Shown here in pieces: positions 1-8,644 of a DNA stretch of 64,000 bases; within the stretch, counting starts at the first letter, position 1; every line of letters begins with the position of its first letter. The translations under genes were made by a program, and so were the position numbers. A model generated the notes under the pieces. That model was not told the DNA's origin. It searched no databases and saw only the letters and a list, made by a program, of their open reading frames with translations. Source of the stretch: JAWPMV01 sp038527215 (GTDB lineage: Bacteria; Bacteroidota; Bacteroidia; J057); the NCBI GenBank assembly GCA_038527215.1, contig JBCBGC010000019.1:14001-78000 (forward strand), given 5' to 3'.

Positions 1-470
1 GAACGGGTCCCACAGGAATTATTGCCTACCATGCCGCCGATCATGGCCCGGTTGGCGGTGGAGGTCTCTGGTCCAAAGAAAAGTCCGTACTCCCGCAGCA
101 CATGATTCAAGTCATCTCTGACCACTGCGGGTTCCACTTTCACCCAGCTTTCTGCTGCATTGATTTCCAGAATTTCCGTCATATAACGGGAGCAGTCCAC
201 TACGATGCCATTTCCTACACATTGTCCGGCTAAAGAGGTGCCGGCAGTGCGCGGAATAAGGGAACTGCCTTCTTGTCGGGCAAAATGGATCAGCTGAGTA
301 ATATCTTCTGCATGCTTGGGCATGGCTACCGCCAGGGGCATCTCCCGATAAACGGAGGCATCCGTAGCATAGAGGATGCGCATGGCCTGATCAGTGTAAA
401 GGTCTCCATCAAGGGAAGCGGCAAGAATGCGTAGCTTGGCTTGTATGTCCATAAAGGTAAAGTCCGTCAT
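1..470 (-). CDS. FAD-binding and (Fe-S)-binding oxidoreductase, N-terminal part (cut by window edge)
   Basis: The reverse strand encodes about 156 residues starting MTDFTFMDIQAK and running off the left edge. The run RTAGTSLAGQ, the later GPETSTANRAM and GGMVGNNSCGT are the flavin-binding signature of the FAD_binding_4 (PCMH) domain of D-lactate/glycolate dehydrogenase-like enzymes. In Bacteroidota this N-terminus usually belongs to a large protein of roughly 950-1000 residues that fuses the FAD oxidase to a C-terminal Fe-S domain and oxidises a 2-hydroxy acid; the C-terminal half is outside the window, so the substrate cannot be judged. An ATG at 468-470 is taken as the start; an in-frame ATG at 450-452 is equally possible because no ribosome binding site is visible. 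Confidence 0.85.
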   Translation of the reverse strand, partial: MTDFTFMDIQAKLRILAASLDGDLYTDQAMRILYATDASVYREMPLAVAMPKHAEDITQLIHFARQEGSSLIPRTAGTSLAGQCVGNGIVVDCSRYMTEILEINAAESWVKVEPAVVRDDLNHVLREYGLFFGPETSTANRAMIGGMVGNNSCGTR

Positions 471-584
471 TCGGCGTAGCCCGAATTACTATAATAGGGG
501 GCAATTTTTCTTAATTATCTGCTCAATTCTTTATCAAATGCGCATGCCTGGCTATCTGCAAAATATGTGCGAGAAGCGAAAGGG

Positions 585-592
585 CAAATATA
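585..592 (-). promoter_or_regulatory. Possible Bacteroidota -7 box (TATATTTG)
   Basis: The reverse strand reads TATATTTG, an exact match to the Bacteroidota sigma-A -7 consensus TAnnTTTG, about 115 nt upstream of the FAD oxidoreductase start. No convincing TTG -33 element lies at the right distance, so this is a weak prediction. Confidence 0.3.
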
Positions 593-603
593 TTAGAAAG
601 GAT

Positions 604-638
604 AAACCTCCGGCGACCTAAAAGGTTACCGGAGGTTT
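604..638. terminator. Hairpin terminator downstream of the DinB gene
   Basis: An almost perfect inverted repeat (AAACCTCCGG at 604-613 against CCGGAGGTTT at 629-638, with the stem continuing inward through CGACCT/AGGTTA) lies 15 bases past the DinB stop codon. The reverse strand continues with a modest T-rich stretch. It ends the minus-strand propeller/DinB operon. Confidence 0.6.
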
Positions 639-652
639 GGCGTATTTTTTCC

Positions 653-1105
653 CTAATCGCGCAAGTAAAAGATATAATCCGTCGGCGGAGGCGCGATGCC
701 CTGTTCCCGCAATCTGGCGGCTATCTGCGAGCGATGATGGGTATGATGATTGGCTACATGCGCCAAAATATCCTGAATCACGTTTTCAAAGGCATCCCCT
801 CGGGAATTCTGATAGGCAATGCTACCCGCTAGTTCTTCAGGGCTTGTGTCCTGAAGGTAGGTCATAACCAACTGGTGGCTGCTCTCCATGGCTTCCCTGA
901 CCGCAGCCAGGGGGCGCATCTTAAGCGGGGAGGTGGAGAAAGGTCGTCCCTGAATCCGGTCAAGCCAGATGAGCTCTGCATTGACGTTGTGATTGATCCA
1001 GAAGATCATTTTTTCATCCGTAATCCCTTCCTGCTCCAGGGTATCGAGTACCCGGAGGTTGGCCCAGTGGCTAAACCTGAAAAAGCGAATCAGGTGTTCT
1101 TTCAT
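653..1105 (-). CDS. DinB family protein (putative metal-dependent hydrolase/transferase fold)
   Basis: 150 residues with the DinB/YfiT-like four-helix bundle pattern. It starts MKEHLIRFFRFSHWAN, has HN plus NAELIWLDRI in helix 2, and a late NHHTHHRSQ motif; the histidines near 13, 39 and in HTHHR are the usual metal ligands. The family binds a divalent metal, includes thiol-dependent transferases and is often stress-linked; the reaction here is unknown. The ATG overlaps the stop of the upstream propeller lipoprotein by 4 bp (ATGA type), so the two are translationally coupled. Length is normal for the family. Confidence 0.85.
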   Translation of the reverse strand: MKEHLIRFFRFSHWANLRVLDTLEQEGITDEKMIFWINHNVNAELIWLDRIQGRPFSTSPLKMRPLAAVREAMESSHQLVMTYLQDTSPEELAGSIAYQNSRGDAFENVIQDILAHVANHHTHHRSQIAARLREQGIAPPPTDYIFYLRD

Positions 1106-2091
1106 GGACGCAGGGCATAGGTTTGAATATAAACCTTATCCTCTAGCATCGCCGGAATCCAGAACTCTCCCGCCGCCTGGTCATAATAAAAATCAGCGGG
1201 TCCAGAGATACGAGCCGCCATAGGATGCTCCCTTGGGGCATTGGTATCGGTGATATCCAGTAACCACATGCTCTGGCTGTTCCAGTCAGTCGTCAGCAGG
1301 AAGGCGCCAATTTTGACCACGCCATCCAGCTGTCCTTCGTGCTTGGTTACATAGCTCACTTTGGGGGTAGTCTGGACAAGGTCAACTTTGAATACTCTTC
1401 CTACTGGACCCGCATAACTCACGACGTAGAGGGCATTTGCTTCGGCATCATAAGTGATCCCGTTAGGAGAGGGAATATTCTCGGTGGTTTCAATCTGTTC
1501 GATTTTTGGTTCTTCGCCCAGGGTCAGCTGATAGATGGCATTTTTATCCGTAGCCGTAACGAAAAGGGTACCGTCAGGCCCCTCGGCGATGTCATTGAGG
1601 AACTCAACGCCCCCTTCGAAAGGGATTTCGGTTACTTTTTCTCCGTTGGTTACGTCGTATCCATAGACCTTGTCGATATCGGTAACATACAAGCGATCTC
1701 CTATAAGGACCATGCCTTTAGGAGCGTGCAGGCCGCTAATGAATTTTCCTTCCAACAGGTTCCCATCGGCATCAAACTTGGCGATATAGCCGTTTTTGTC
1801 CTTTTTGGTAGGCTCAGGGCGCTTAGAACTTTTGCGACCCCCCAGGTTGGATACATAATAGGTTTCGCCATCGGAAGCCACAGACTCTGGGAACTTCAGG
1901 CCTTTTTCAAAGGATACCTGGCGCTGTTCCCGGTAGTTGGTTACGGGGGCAGCGGGCTCAGTAGCAGCGGCTTCTTCGGCAGAGGCGGAACTTTCACTGC
2001 CACCACAACTCGAGACGAGCAGTGAACCACTCATCAGGATCATGGCGAGTAGTGGGGTAGAAATGTTGGTTAATCGGGATTTAGTGAACAT
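1102..2091 (-). CDS. SMP-30/NHL-like beta-propeller lipoprotein
   Basis: 329 residues. A signal peptide ends in the lipobox LVSSC (Cys near residue 29), followed by a low-complexity Ser/Ala/Glu linker. The rest is a repeating propeller with blades such as GLHAPKGMVLIGDRLYVTDID, LNDIAEGPDGTLFVTATD and PSPNGITYDAEANALYVVSY, as in SMP-30/gluconolactonase/LRE-like proteins. It is probably an outer-membrane-anchored binding or lactonase-like protein. It is the first gene of a two-gene operon with dinB (4-bp overlap). The specific substrate is not predictable. Confidence 0.8.
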   Translation of the reverse strand: MFTKSRLTNISTPLLAMILMSGSLLVSSCGGSESSASAEEAAATEPAAPVTNYREQRQVSFEKGLKFPESVASDGETYYVSNLGGRKSSKRPEPTKKDKNGYIAKFDADGNLLEGKFISGLHAPKGMVLIGDRLYVTDIDKVYGYDVTNGEKVTEIPFEGGVEFLNDIAEGPDGTLFVTATDKNAIYQLTLGEEPKIEQIETTENIPSPNGITYDAEANALYVVSYAGPVGRVFKVDLVQTTPKVSYVTKHEGQLDGVVKIGAFLLTTDWNSQSMWLLDITDTNAPREHPMAARISGPADFYYDQAAGEFWIPAMLEDKVYIQTYALRP

Positions 2092-2336
2092 AGTGGGTTA
2101 AATAAATTCTACAGACAGACCGAGACCGGCTGTTCTGCTTCCAGAGCCCGTAATATACGCAATCTGCCTTATATGGTAGGCATTTGCGCCTGGAACAGCC
2201 CCTTTGTTTCTTTCCTCTGGATGTTTTTCCTAAGGAAGATTATGCCATCAAATCCCGCTGTGTCGCGGACTATGGGAGTCTTAGGCACCAGGCTCTGTTC
2301 AATGTGAGCATGGGCCAATGGGGAATTTCTTTTTCG

Positions 2337-2373
2337 GATAAAAAAAGCCGGTTCGAATGGATTTCGAACCGGC
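2337..2373 (-). terminator. Rho-independent terminator of the PPIase/MoxR operon
   Basis: GCCGGTTCGAA (2347-2357) pairs with TTCGAACCGGC (2363-2373), and on the reverse strand the stem is followed by a run of seven T. It lies 23 bases past the MoxR stop and is a textbook terminator for the minus-strand operon. The bases between 2092 and 2337 hold no gene I can support. Confidence 0.85.
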
Positions 2374-2395
2374 CTGATATATGTGTTAACCTTCG

Positions 2396-3376
2396 CTAGA
2401 AAAGTTTGCGAATGATATCGTCTGTGGTGATGCCTTCCGCTTCAGCGGTAAAGCTGGCCACGATCCGGTGGCGGAGCACGGAAGTAGCCACATCGTTTAC
2501 CTCCTGGATATCCGGGGAATATTTTCCGCGCAGAAGGGATAGGGCTTTGGCACCGAGGATGAGGTACTGGGAGGCACGAGGTCCAGCTCCCCAGGTAATC
2601 AGTTCTTTGATTTCCTCAGAGGCGTGAGGCGTACCGATACGGGTTTTGTTGACCAAACGCACGGCATGCTCGACCACATTTTCCGGAACGGGAACCGTTC
2701 TGACCAGGTTCTGGAAGTATATGATATCTTCCTGAGAGAGGACGGTGTCTACCTTGACATCTATATTGGTCGTGGTCCGGCTGACAATTTCTATTTCTTC
2801 CTCTATGCTGGGATAGTCTACCCGAATGTTGAACATAAAACGGTCCAACTGGGCCTCGGGCAGGGGATAGGTACCTTCCTGCTCGATCGGGTTCTGGGTA
2901 GCTAGTACAAAGAAAGGAGGCGACAAGGGATGGGTATCGCCCGCAATGGTTACTTTCCGCTCCTGCATGGCTTCCAGAAGGGCGGCCTGCGTTTTGGGGG
3001 GCGTCCGGTTGATCTCATCCGCCAAAATAATGTTGGCGAAGATAGGCCCCTTGATGAACTTAAAATATTTGCGGTTGGTGTCCTCATCAATTTCCAGAAT
3101 TTCGGTTCCCACAATGTCGCTCGGCATGAGGTCCGGGGTGAACTGAATCCTGCTAAAGGATAGGTCCAGGGCTTCTGAAATGGTACTGATCAAAAGGGTT
3201 TTGGCCAGTCCTGGAACCCCTACAAGCAGGGTGTGTCCTTTACAGAAGAGGGCGATGAGGAGTTTTTCAACCACATCATCCTGTCCGATAATTACTTTCC
3301 CTATTTCTTTCCTGAGCTCCTGGTACTTTTGGGCCAAGGCGTCCGCCGCCTCAACTTCCGACTTAAATTTCTGCAT
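2396..3376 (-). CDS. MoxR family AAA+ ATPase
   Basis: 326 residues, a full-length MoxR ATPase. Visible motifs are Walker A GVPGLAKT (about 54-61), Walker B and pore region ILADEINRTPPKTQAALLEAMQE, sensor 1 VLATQNPIEQEGTYPLPEAQLDRF, and the C-terminal lid with TWGAGPRASQYL. The family works as a cytosolic chaperone, usually with VWA or DUF58 partners. Here no such partner is adjacent: the gene is last in an operon of periplasmic foldases. Its ATG overlaps the surA stop by one base (TAATG), implying coupled translation. Confidence 0.93.
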   Translation of the reverse strand: MQKFKSEVEAADALAQKYQELRKEIGKVIIGQDDVVEKLLIALFCKGHTLLVGVPGLAKTLLISTISEALDLSFSRIQFTPDLMPSDIVGTEILEIDEDTNRKYFKFIKGPIFANIILADEINRTPPKTQAALLEAMQERKVTIAGDTHPLSPPFFVLATQNPIEQEGTYPLPEAQLDRFMFNIRVDYPSIEEEIEIVSRTTTNIDVKVDTVLSQEDIIYFQNLVRTVPVPENVVEHAVRLVNKTRIGTPHASEEIKELITWGAGPRASQYLILGAKALSLLRGKYSPDIQEVNDVATSVLRHRIVASFTAEAEGITTDDIIRKLF

Positions 3377-4725
3377 TACTTAACCCAATTTTGTAGTGCA
3401 TTGACGCACTCGGTAGGCTTGATGTCAATATAGATATTTTTCTTAGCCGATTCCAACCATTTATCAAAGATCTCGGCCTGCTTAGATTGCAAAGCTGCAT
3501 CTCGAATTTTCTGATAATCATCGGCCAGGTTGGGGGTATGCGGAGGTATTTTTTGCTTAAGATAGAGGAGGTGAAAGACCCGGGAGCCATCGGGCTGCAG
3601 GAGTTCGGAAGGACCGGAAATCTGCCCAGCATCCATTTCATCAATCTTGAAATACATATCTGGATCCAGGGCATCCATGGGAATGCGGAGTTCCTGGGTC
3701 TGGGGGTTGGAGATACAACCCCCGCAGTGTTTGGTCTGACGGTCTTCAGAGTAAATCTGCGCAGCCTGCTCAAAGGTCAGGGAGTCGTCATTAATCAGGG
3801 TGAGGACTTTATTCAGGGAATCAATGGCGAGGGAATCGCCATTGGGGCTCACCTGCAGACGAATGAGGACGTGGCTGGCGTTAACCCGCTCTCCTCTTTT
3901 GTCATTCAGTTTGACGATGTGGTAGCCAAATTCAGTGGCAAAAGGTTCTGAAACCTCGCCGACGCGCATCTGATAAACCACTGATTCGAATTCAGGGACC
4001 ATCTGGCCCCGTCCAAACCAATCCAAGCTGCCCTTACGCTGGCGACCACCGGGTTCCATGGTATACTGGGAAGCCATTTCTCCGAAATCTTTACCGCCTT
4101 CCATGACTTGTTTGCGGATATCGGTCAGCAATTCCTTTGCGCGTGCTTTGCTTTCCTCAGAATAAGGGGGCTTGATCACGATATGATTGAGCTGTACCTC
4201 AGCGGGCAGCAGGCCTAAGCTATCAATGGGGATAGAGGCAAAAAACTCTTTTACCTCTTTAGGGGTGATGGTCGCTTCCTTGAGGAGGGTGCCTCTTTGA
4301 CGCTCAATCAGCAACTCGTTGCGGATATCCTCTTTGGCATCCTCCCTAAATTCCGCTACAGACTTACCGTAGATACGCTGAAATTCAGCTACGTTATTGT
4401 CCATCTGCTGAAGGAGAATTTCCGAGCGACGCGTTACCTCGGCTACTACCTGCGCCTCGCCCACTTCTATACTGTCCTGTCGGGCTTTATTGAGGAGCAG
4501 TTTATCTACGATGAGTTTTTCCATGACCCGACACCGGAGAGAACCATCGTCCTTCTGACCATTGATCTGAAGGTAGTTGTATTGGTTATCCACGTCGGAG
4601 GAAAGAATGATGTCTTCTCCGATGACCGCGATGATGCGATCCACCATCTGGGCCTGGCTCCACTGAGCAGAGCCCAGGAGCATGAGGAATGCCCCCACAA
4701 AGGCAAATAATTGTTTTGTCTTCAT
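3376..4725 (-). CDS. surA: SurA-like periplasmic peptidylprolyl isomerase/chaperone
   Basis: 449 residues from the ATG at 4723-4725 (a GTG at 4734 would add MNR). A signal peptide (LFAFVGAFLMLLGSAQWSQAQ) precedes the SurA N-terminal segment VDRIIAVIGEDIILSSDVDNQ. Two parvulin (PpiC) domains follow: about 175-270, beginning LNHIVIKPP and ending FGYHIVKL, and about 285-395, beginning ASHVLIRLQ. The second is degenerate, with a Cys pair CGGC and no GYH motif. Role: chaperoning outer-membrane proteins across the periplasm. It lies between a SurA-N-like lipoprotein gene and moxR. Confidence 0.88.
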   Translation of the reverse strand: MKTKQLFAFVGAFLMLLGSAQWSQAQMVDRIIAVIGEDIILSSDVDNQYNYLQINGQKDDGSLRCRVMEKLIVDKLLLNKARQDSIEVGEAQVVAEVTRRSEILLQQMDNNVAEFQRIYGKSVAEFREDAKEDIRNELLIERQRGTLLKEATITPKEVKEFFASIPIDSLGLLPAEVQLNHIVIKPPYSEESKARAKELLTDIRKQVMEGGKDFGEMASQYTMEPGGRQRKGSLDWFGRGQMVPEFESVVYQMRVGEVSEPFATEFGYHIVKLNDKRGERVNASHVLIRLQVSPNGDSLAIDSLNKVLTLINDDSLTFEQAAQIYSEDRQTKHCGGCISNPQTQELRIPMDALDPDMYFKIDEMDAGQISGPSELLQPDGSRVFHLLYLKQKIPPHTPNLADDYQKIRDAALQSKQAEIFDKWLESAKKNIYIDIKPTECVNALQNWVK

Positions 4726-4752
4726 TCTGTTCACATATTGATCCCCCTATGC

Positions 4753-5640
4753 CTATTTAGACATGATTTTAGCCTTCTTAGCAGCCTTGGCCTGCTTGAC
4801 CAGATTGCTCTCTGTCTGGCTAATGAGGGTGTTTTTCCGTTGATTCTGAATGATGCCGATGATCTGCTCACGCACCAGGTTGAGCGGGAGGGCTTCTCCT
4901 GGTTTGATAACATTCAACAGGCGGAAAAAATCATAGTATGTAGTGTCCCCTTCTTTATGTTGATAGGGGTAAGTAGTGGTTCGTGAAGCACGACGGATGT
5001 CTCCGAAGTAATACCCATCTGATAGCCGGTCCATTTCAGCCTCCTCTACGTAGGTGCTATCGAGCCGATATTCGGTCGCATTTTCCCGGGCCCATACCAA
5101 TAACTCATCCATTTTCTCCGGGTCCTTACTATTCATCAGGTTGGCCACTCGGTATTGATTGGGTTTATCTGTCTTGACGTACAAAATCTGATAATAGGTG
5201 CGTCCGCTAACGAATTTTTCCGGGTTACGGTCATAATATCCTTGAATCTCCGCTTCATTGACCCGAAACATGATCGCCTTGTCCTCAATCAGCCAGTTGG
5301 CGAATTCATGGGCCATCAACTGATATTGATAAGATTTCAGTTGGAAGGCTACTTTATCTTCCAGGCCATCTACCTCTCTTCGAGCTTGTTCTGCCACTGC
5401 CTGCAAACTGATCCACTGCTCTACATACTGCTCAGCATACTTGGTGCTGTCTGCTTTTCCCAATGAATCAGGCAGGAAAAAATCGATTTCTTCCCTTAAT
5501 AACTGCTCCCCATTGTAGGTAGCAATTACATCTTTGCCAGGATTGCGACCAGTATCACATCCAAACACCAGCAAGACGCAGAGGCAAGTGAAAAGGTTGT
5601 ATAGCCTTTTACTTGAAAATTTTGGCAAAGACATCTTCAT
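4753..5640 (-). CDS. SurA-N/PPIase-like lipoprotein without a recognisable catalytic domain
   Basis: 295 residues from the ATG at 5638-5640; a TTG directly upstream is less likely. The signal peptide ends at lipobox LLVFGC (Cys near 28). The body starts DVIATYNGEQLLREEIDFFLP, the typical parvulin/SurA N-terminal chaperone opening, and has a helical region with EAEIQGYYDRNPEKF, common ahead of PpiC domains. No PpiC catalytic motif (F/YGYHI) is visible. The start lies inside the end of the upstream PPIase gene (32-bp overlap), so expression is coupled. I infer a periplasmic chaperone working with the two parvulins around it. Confidence 0.75.
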   Translation of the reverse strand: MKMSLPKFSSKRLYNLFTCLCVLLVFGCDTGRNPGKDVIATYNGEQLLREEIDFFLPDSLGKADSTKYAEQYVEQWISLQAVAEQARREVDGLEDKVAFQLKSYQYQLMAHEFANWLIEDKAIMFRVNEAEIQGYYDRNPEKFVSGRTYYQILYVKTDKPNQYRVANLMNSKDPEKMDELLVWARENATEYRLDSTYVEEAEMDRLSDGYYFGDIRRASRTTTYPYQHKEGDTTYYDFFRLLNVIKPGEALPLNLVREQIIGIIQNQRKNTLISQTESNLVKQAKAAKKAKIMSK

Positions 5641-7597
5641 CAATCTTAACGGGGTATTTTTCAGCCAGTTCTGCTAGCCAGGTTTTTTCCAGATAGTCCT
5701 GATAGAGCGTAATGGCTTCAGATTTTACCTTGTCCAGCGGTGCCACTCCCGAAGGGAATTTTTCCAGACTTACCATGATGCGGTAGAAATTCTCCTGGCC
5801 GATGATGTCACTTTGATAGCCGACATCTTCAGAAAAAAGTGCCGATGGAATGCCCTTCTCACCTTTTTCATAGGTTTGAATGATGGTCCGTAAGGCAATG
5901 GCCGTATTGCGGTTGACCAGGGAATCTATGGTACTTTCGGATTTGCCTTCCTTCAGCAAGGCTTCAACCTGCTGGATGGTGGCTTCCGTAGTCGTTCGGT
6001 ATTCTTTTACATCCACGGTTTCTTTTTTGAAAAAAGAATCCTGGTGGGCTTCGTAATAAGTTTTTAGGCCGGTGGTATCTTCTACGGCTTTTTTCCAGAC
6101 CTTCTGCTCCATCAGGGTAAACAACAAAATCCCATCCCGGTACTCTTGCAAGAGGTACCTGAATTCTGGGTTTTTGTTGGGAAGCTGTTCTTCCTCATAG
6201 GCCAGCAGTTGCTGTTCCACATAGCTGTCCACAAAGGCATTGGCTGCCTGATCTGCGGTTACCCCGGGACGACGTAGCCTTTTGCTTTTATAGTCGGTGA
6301 TAAAATCCTGAATGGAACGGCTGTAGCCATCGGCCAGCGTAAAGAGGGCTTTATTGTAGAGGGCTTGCTGATTGGTATCAGGATTCCAGGTACCCACGCT
6401 GAATTCATCGGTCAGGCTCGCCTTGAAGGCGTCGAAGTTTTCCTGCTGCAGGCTATACTGGCTTTCTTGCTTGATCCGGGCAATCAGGGCCTTGCGGCTC
6501 AACTGAGAACGGGAATCACGGGAGATTTTTTGCTCAAGCTGGCTTTTAGACTCCTCGAAGGTAGGAACCTTACTGACCTGGGTGATTTTCATGAGGTGTT
6601 GACCGAAGCGGGTCTTGAAGGGCTCAGAAATTTCATTTTCGCCCAGCTTCAATTTCCAGGCTTCCATTTCCGGTAGCAAACGTCCAGTTCCCAGATCGCC
6701 GCCTTTATTCGCTGAGGAAGGATCGTCGGAATACTGCTGTACCATGGCATTCCAGTCCGCTCCGTCTTTCAGTTTTTGGGAAATTTCCTTGATGATCTGC
6801 TCCGCCTGGGCCTCATCTTTGGCTCCGTAACGATCGCCGATCCGCACGATGATGTGGGCGGCTCTTTTGGTCCCCTCGTTTTTAATCTTGTCGTGGACTT
6901 TGAGGATATGGTAGCCAAAGCGCGTTCTGGCTGGCATGGAAACGCTACCTGGTTCAGTGGAATAGGCAGCGGTTTCAAAGGGGTACACCATTTCGAAGAC
7001 GGAAAAATATCCCAACCGTCCTCCATTGCTCTGAGCAGAGGGGTCTTCGGAATAATATTCGGCCATTTCCTCGAAGGCTTTGCCATGGGTCAGGACAGAG
7101 TCCCGCAAGCCCATGATTTTCTGATAAGCTGCGAGGGTATCGGAGGGGTTGGCGTTTTCGTCTACCATCAGCAGGATATGACTGGCGTCCACCTTATACC
7201 CACTGCGGTCGTAGGCTTCCTGGACCAGGCGGTCTTTCACTTCGGTGGCGGCCATATAAGGCTTCACCAATTGGGCTTTGTAGGTATTGAATTCCTGCTG
7301 GAAGCCGGGCGTTTTGTCAATCCCTTCTGCTTCCGCTTCAAATACTTTCCGTTTGAAATTTATGTAGAGGTCGAGATACTCTCGGAGTTGCTCGGGGGTA
7401 TGCTGAGAGGCTGATTCTTGGCCGCCATTGTTTTTGGCGTAGACGCGCTCAAACTCCGCCTGTGTAACAGTACCTTCAGCAAAAGTCAACAAAGCAGGGC
7501 TGGTTTTAGGATTACTCGCTTCTTTGGTTCCCTTACAGCCTATGACCATGGTTCCGGCAAGACCTAATACTAACCAGATTCGGAAAAGGTTCAGCAT
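5609..7597 (-). CDS. PpiC-type peptidylprolyl isomerase lipoprotein, two parvulin domains
   Basis: 662 residues. The lipobox is TMVIGC (Cys near 21). The N-terminal chaperone segment LTFAEGTVTQAEFERVY is followed by two consecutive parvulin domains: ASHILLMVDE through RFGYHILKVHD, and AAHIIVRIGD through RFGQHLMKITQ (about 155-385). A long helical C-terminal region follows. This is the Bacteroidota large parvulin type, anchored in a membrane and facing the periplasm. It is the first gene of a four-gene minus-strand operon ending in moxR; a TAATTTTG box lies 30 nt upstream of the start. Confidence 0.9.
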   Translation of the reverse strand: MLNLFRIWLVLGLAGTMVIGCKGTKEASNPKTSPALLTFAEGTVTQAEFERVYAKNNGGQESASQHTPEQLREYLDLYINFKRKVFEAEAEGIDKTPGFQQEFNTYKAQLVKPYMAATEVKDRLVQEAYDRSGYKVDASHILLMVDENANPSDTLAAYQKIMGLRDSVLTHGKAFEEMAEYYSEDPSAQSNGGRLGYFSVFEMVYPFETAAYSTEPGSVSMPARTRFGYHILKVHDKIKNEGTKRAAHIIVRIGDRYGAKDEAQAEQIIKEISQKLKDGADWNAMVQQYSDDPSSANKGGDLGTGRLLPEMEAWKLKLGENEISEPFKTRFGQHLMKITQVSKVPTFEESKSQLEQKISRDSRSQLSRKALIARIKQESQYSLQQENFDAFKASLTDEFSVGTWNPDTNQQALYNKALFTLADGYSRSIQDFITDYKSKRLRRPGVTADQAANAFVDSYVEQQLLAYEEEQLPNKNPEFRYLLQEYRDGILLFTLMEQKVWKKAVEDTTGLKTYYEAHQDSFFKKETVDVKEYRTTTEATIQQVEALLKEGKSESTIDSLVNRNTAIALRTIIQTYEKGEKGIPSALFSEDVGYQSDIIGQENFYRIMVSLEKFPSGVAPLDKVKSEAITLYQDYLEKTWLAELAEKYPVKIDEDVFAKIFK

Positions 7598-7626
7598 ACG
7601 TTAATTAGGTTGATTTTAATGAGTTG

Positions 7627-7634
7627 CAAAATTA
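7627..7634 (-). promoter_or_regulatory. Bacteroidota -7 box (TAATTTTG) of the PPIase/MoxR operon
   Basis: The reverse strand carries TAATTTTG, a perfect TAnnTTTG, 30 nt upstream of the large parvulin ATG, giving a short leader. A clear TTG -33 is not present at the expected spacing. The rest of 7635-7800 holds nothing recognisable. Confidence 0.5.
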
Positions 7635-7801
7635 GTAATCTGCTGATAATAAAGAAATCCCAGTCCATATCTCCTTGGGATAAGACCTTGTAATGCCATT
7701 TATCCCGCATTGGTGAGGAAAAGGGCGGTTTATGCTAATGAAAACCCCCTTTAACAGACTGGTGAAGCCTGCAAAATCGTAGAAATTCTTGCATATGGGA
7801 C

Positions 7802-7825
7802 AAAAAAAATCTTCCGAATGGAAGA
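7802..7825 (-). terminator. Rho-independent terminator of the PP2C/STAS/HATPase operon
   Basis: TCTTCC-GAAT-GGAAGA (7810-7825) is a 6-bp stem followed, on the reverse strand, by eight T. It lies 20 bases past the HATPase stop codon. Confidence 0.8.
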
Positions 7826-7844
7826 GTAGTGTAGGAGGGATGTA

Positions 7845-8270
7845 CTAGGGCTTGGCAGGGCTGCCTACGTGTTTTCCGAGCTTATAGATAAAATAATCGC
7901 GCTTCTGCTCCACATTGATCTCATCCATGATCCGGTGTATGAGGTTAATCCCCAAGCCTCCTTTGGCGCGTTTTTTAACGATCTCTTTGACCTTTTGCGG
8001 CGTGTATTCATGGATGGGGAAGGCCTGGCCGGTATCTTTAATCTCTGTGTAAAGGGTTTCGTTTTCTTTATAAATGGCGATCTCTATGGTGGAAAAATTG
8101 TCGCATTGATGCTGATGGATCATACAGTTTGCACAGGCCTCATCTACAGCCAATACAATCTGGTGTCCCACTTTTCCGGGGACTTGTAAATCCTGAAGCC
8201 GAGCTTTGACAAACTCGCGAATAGTAGCCAGGTATTCTTTATTACATCTAACCCTCAAATATGCCTTCAT
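7845..8270 (-). CDS. RsbW-like ATP-binding anti-sigma/serine kinase (HATPase_c)
   Basis: 141 residues forming only the GHKL ATPase fold. The N box is VLAVDEACANCMIHQH, the G1 region is IKDTGQAFPIHEY, and the glycine-rich lid is KRAKGGLGINLIHRIMDE. Proteins of this size act as kinases of a STAS antagonist and as binders of a sigma factor or another target. Its ATG overlaps the STAS stop by 4 bp, and a PP2C phosphatase begins the operon, so kinase, antagonist and phosphatase of one partner-switching switch are together. No sigma factor gene is adjacent, so the regulated target is unknown. Confidence 0.88.
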   Translation of the reverse strand: MKAYLRVRCNKEYLATIREFVKARLQDLQVPGKVGHQIVLAVDEACANCMIHQHQCDNFSTIEIAIYKENETLYTEIKDTGQAFPIHEYTPQKVKEIVKKRAKGGLGINLIHRIMDEINVEQKRDYFIYKLGKHVGSPAKP

Positions 8271-8608
8271 ACTCCTTGAAATTCACTCGCTACGCTGGCG
8301 CCATCACCTACGATGGTAACCAATTGATTGAGGCCTAACAGACCAAATACTTCTAAGACATTTTCCTGGAGTCCGGAAAGCACTAATTTTCCGCCCGAAG
8401 CTCCAATTTCATCCAGATAGGAAATGAACACCCCCAGGCCGGCGCTCGACATATAAGGAATGCCGCTGCAGTCAATATGGATAAAGTGCTGCTTTTGGCT
8501 GAGCAATTCGCTGATCTTTTCGTCCAATGCAACAGAGGAGTGGGCATCCAAATCCCCTTGCGGACTTAAAGTCACGAAATTTGCCTGGGTTGTTTCTTTG
8601 ATTTCCAT
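8267..8608 (-). CDS. STAS-domain anti-anti-sigma factor (SpoIIAA/RsbV-like)
   Basis: 113 residues, a single STAS domain. It opens VTLSPQGDLDAHSS, has the core strand FIHIDCSGIPYMSSAGLGVFISYLDE, and ends with the expected helix GLLGLNQLV. The Ser pair at about 54-55 in MSSAGLG is the usual phosphorylation site. It is expected to be phosphorylated by the downstream HATPase kinase and dephosphorylated by the upstream PP2C, releasing or sequestering the kinase's target. It overlaps the kinase gene by 4 bp and follows the phosphatase gene by 36 bp. Confidence 0.9.
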   Translation of the reverse strand: MEIKETTQANFVTLSPQGDLDAHSSVALDEKISELLSQKQHFIHIDCSGIPYMSSAGLGVFISYLDEIGASGGKLVLSGLQENVLEVFGLLGLNQLVTIVGDGASVASEFQGV

Positions 8609-8644
8609 ATCCTTTTGATACTACGACAATTATTCAGATATGTT

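Noticed and set aside
2341..2376. GGTTCGAAT resembling the T-loop of a tRNA
   Set aside because: It is one arm of a terminator hairpin; no acceptor stem, anticodon arm or D-arm can be drawn around it.
2184..2399. 71-residue plus-strand ORF
   Set aside because: It runs through the MoxR terminator and into the MoxR stop region, with no recognisable sequence or start signal.
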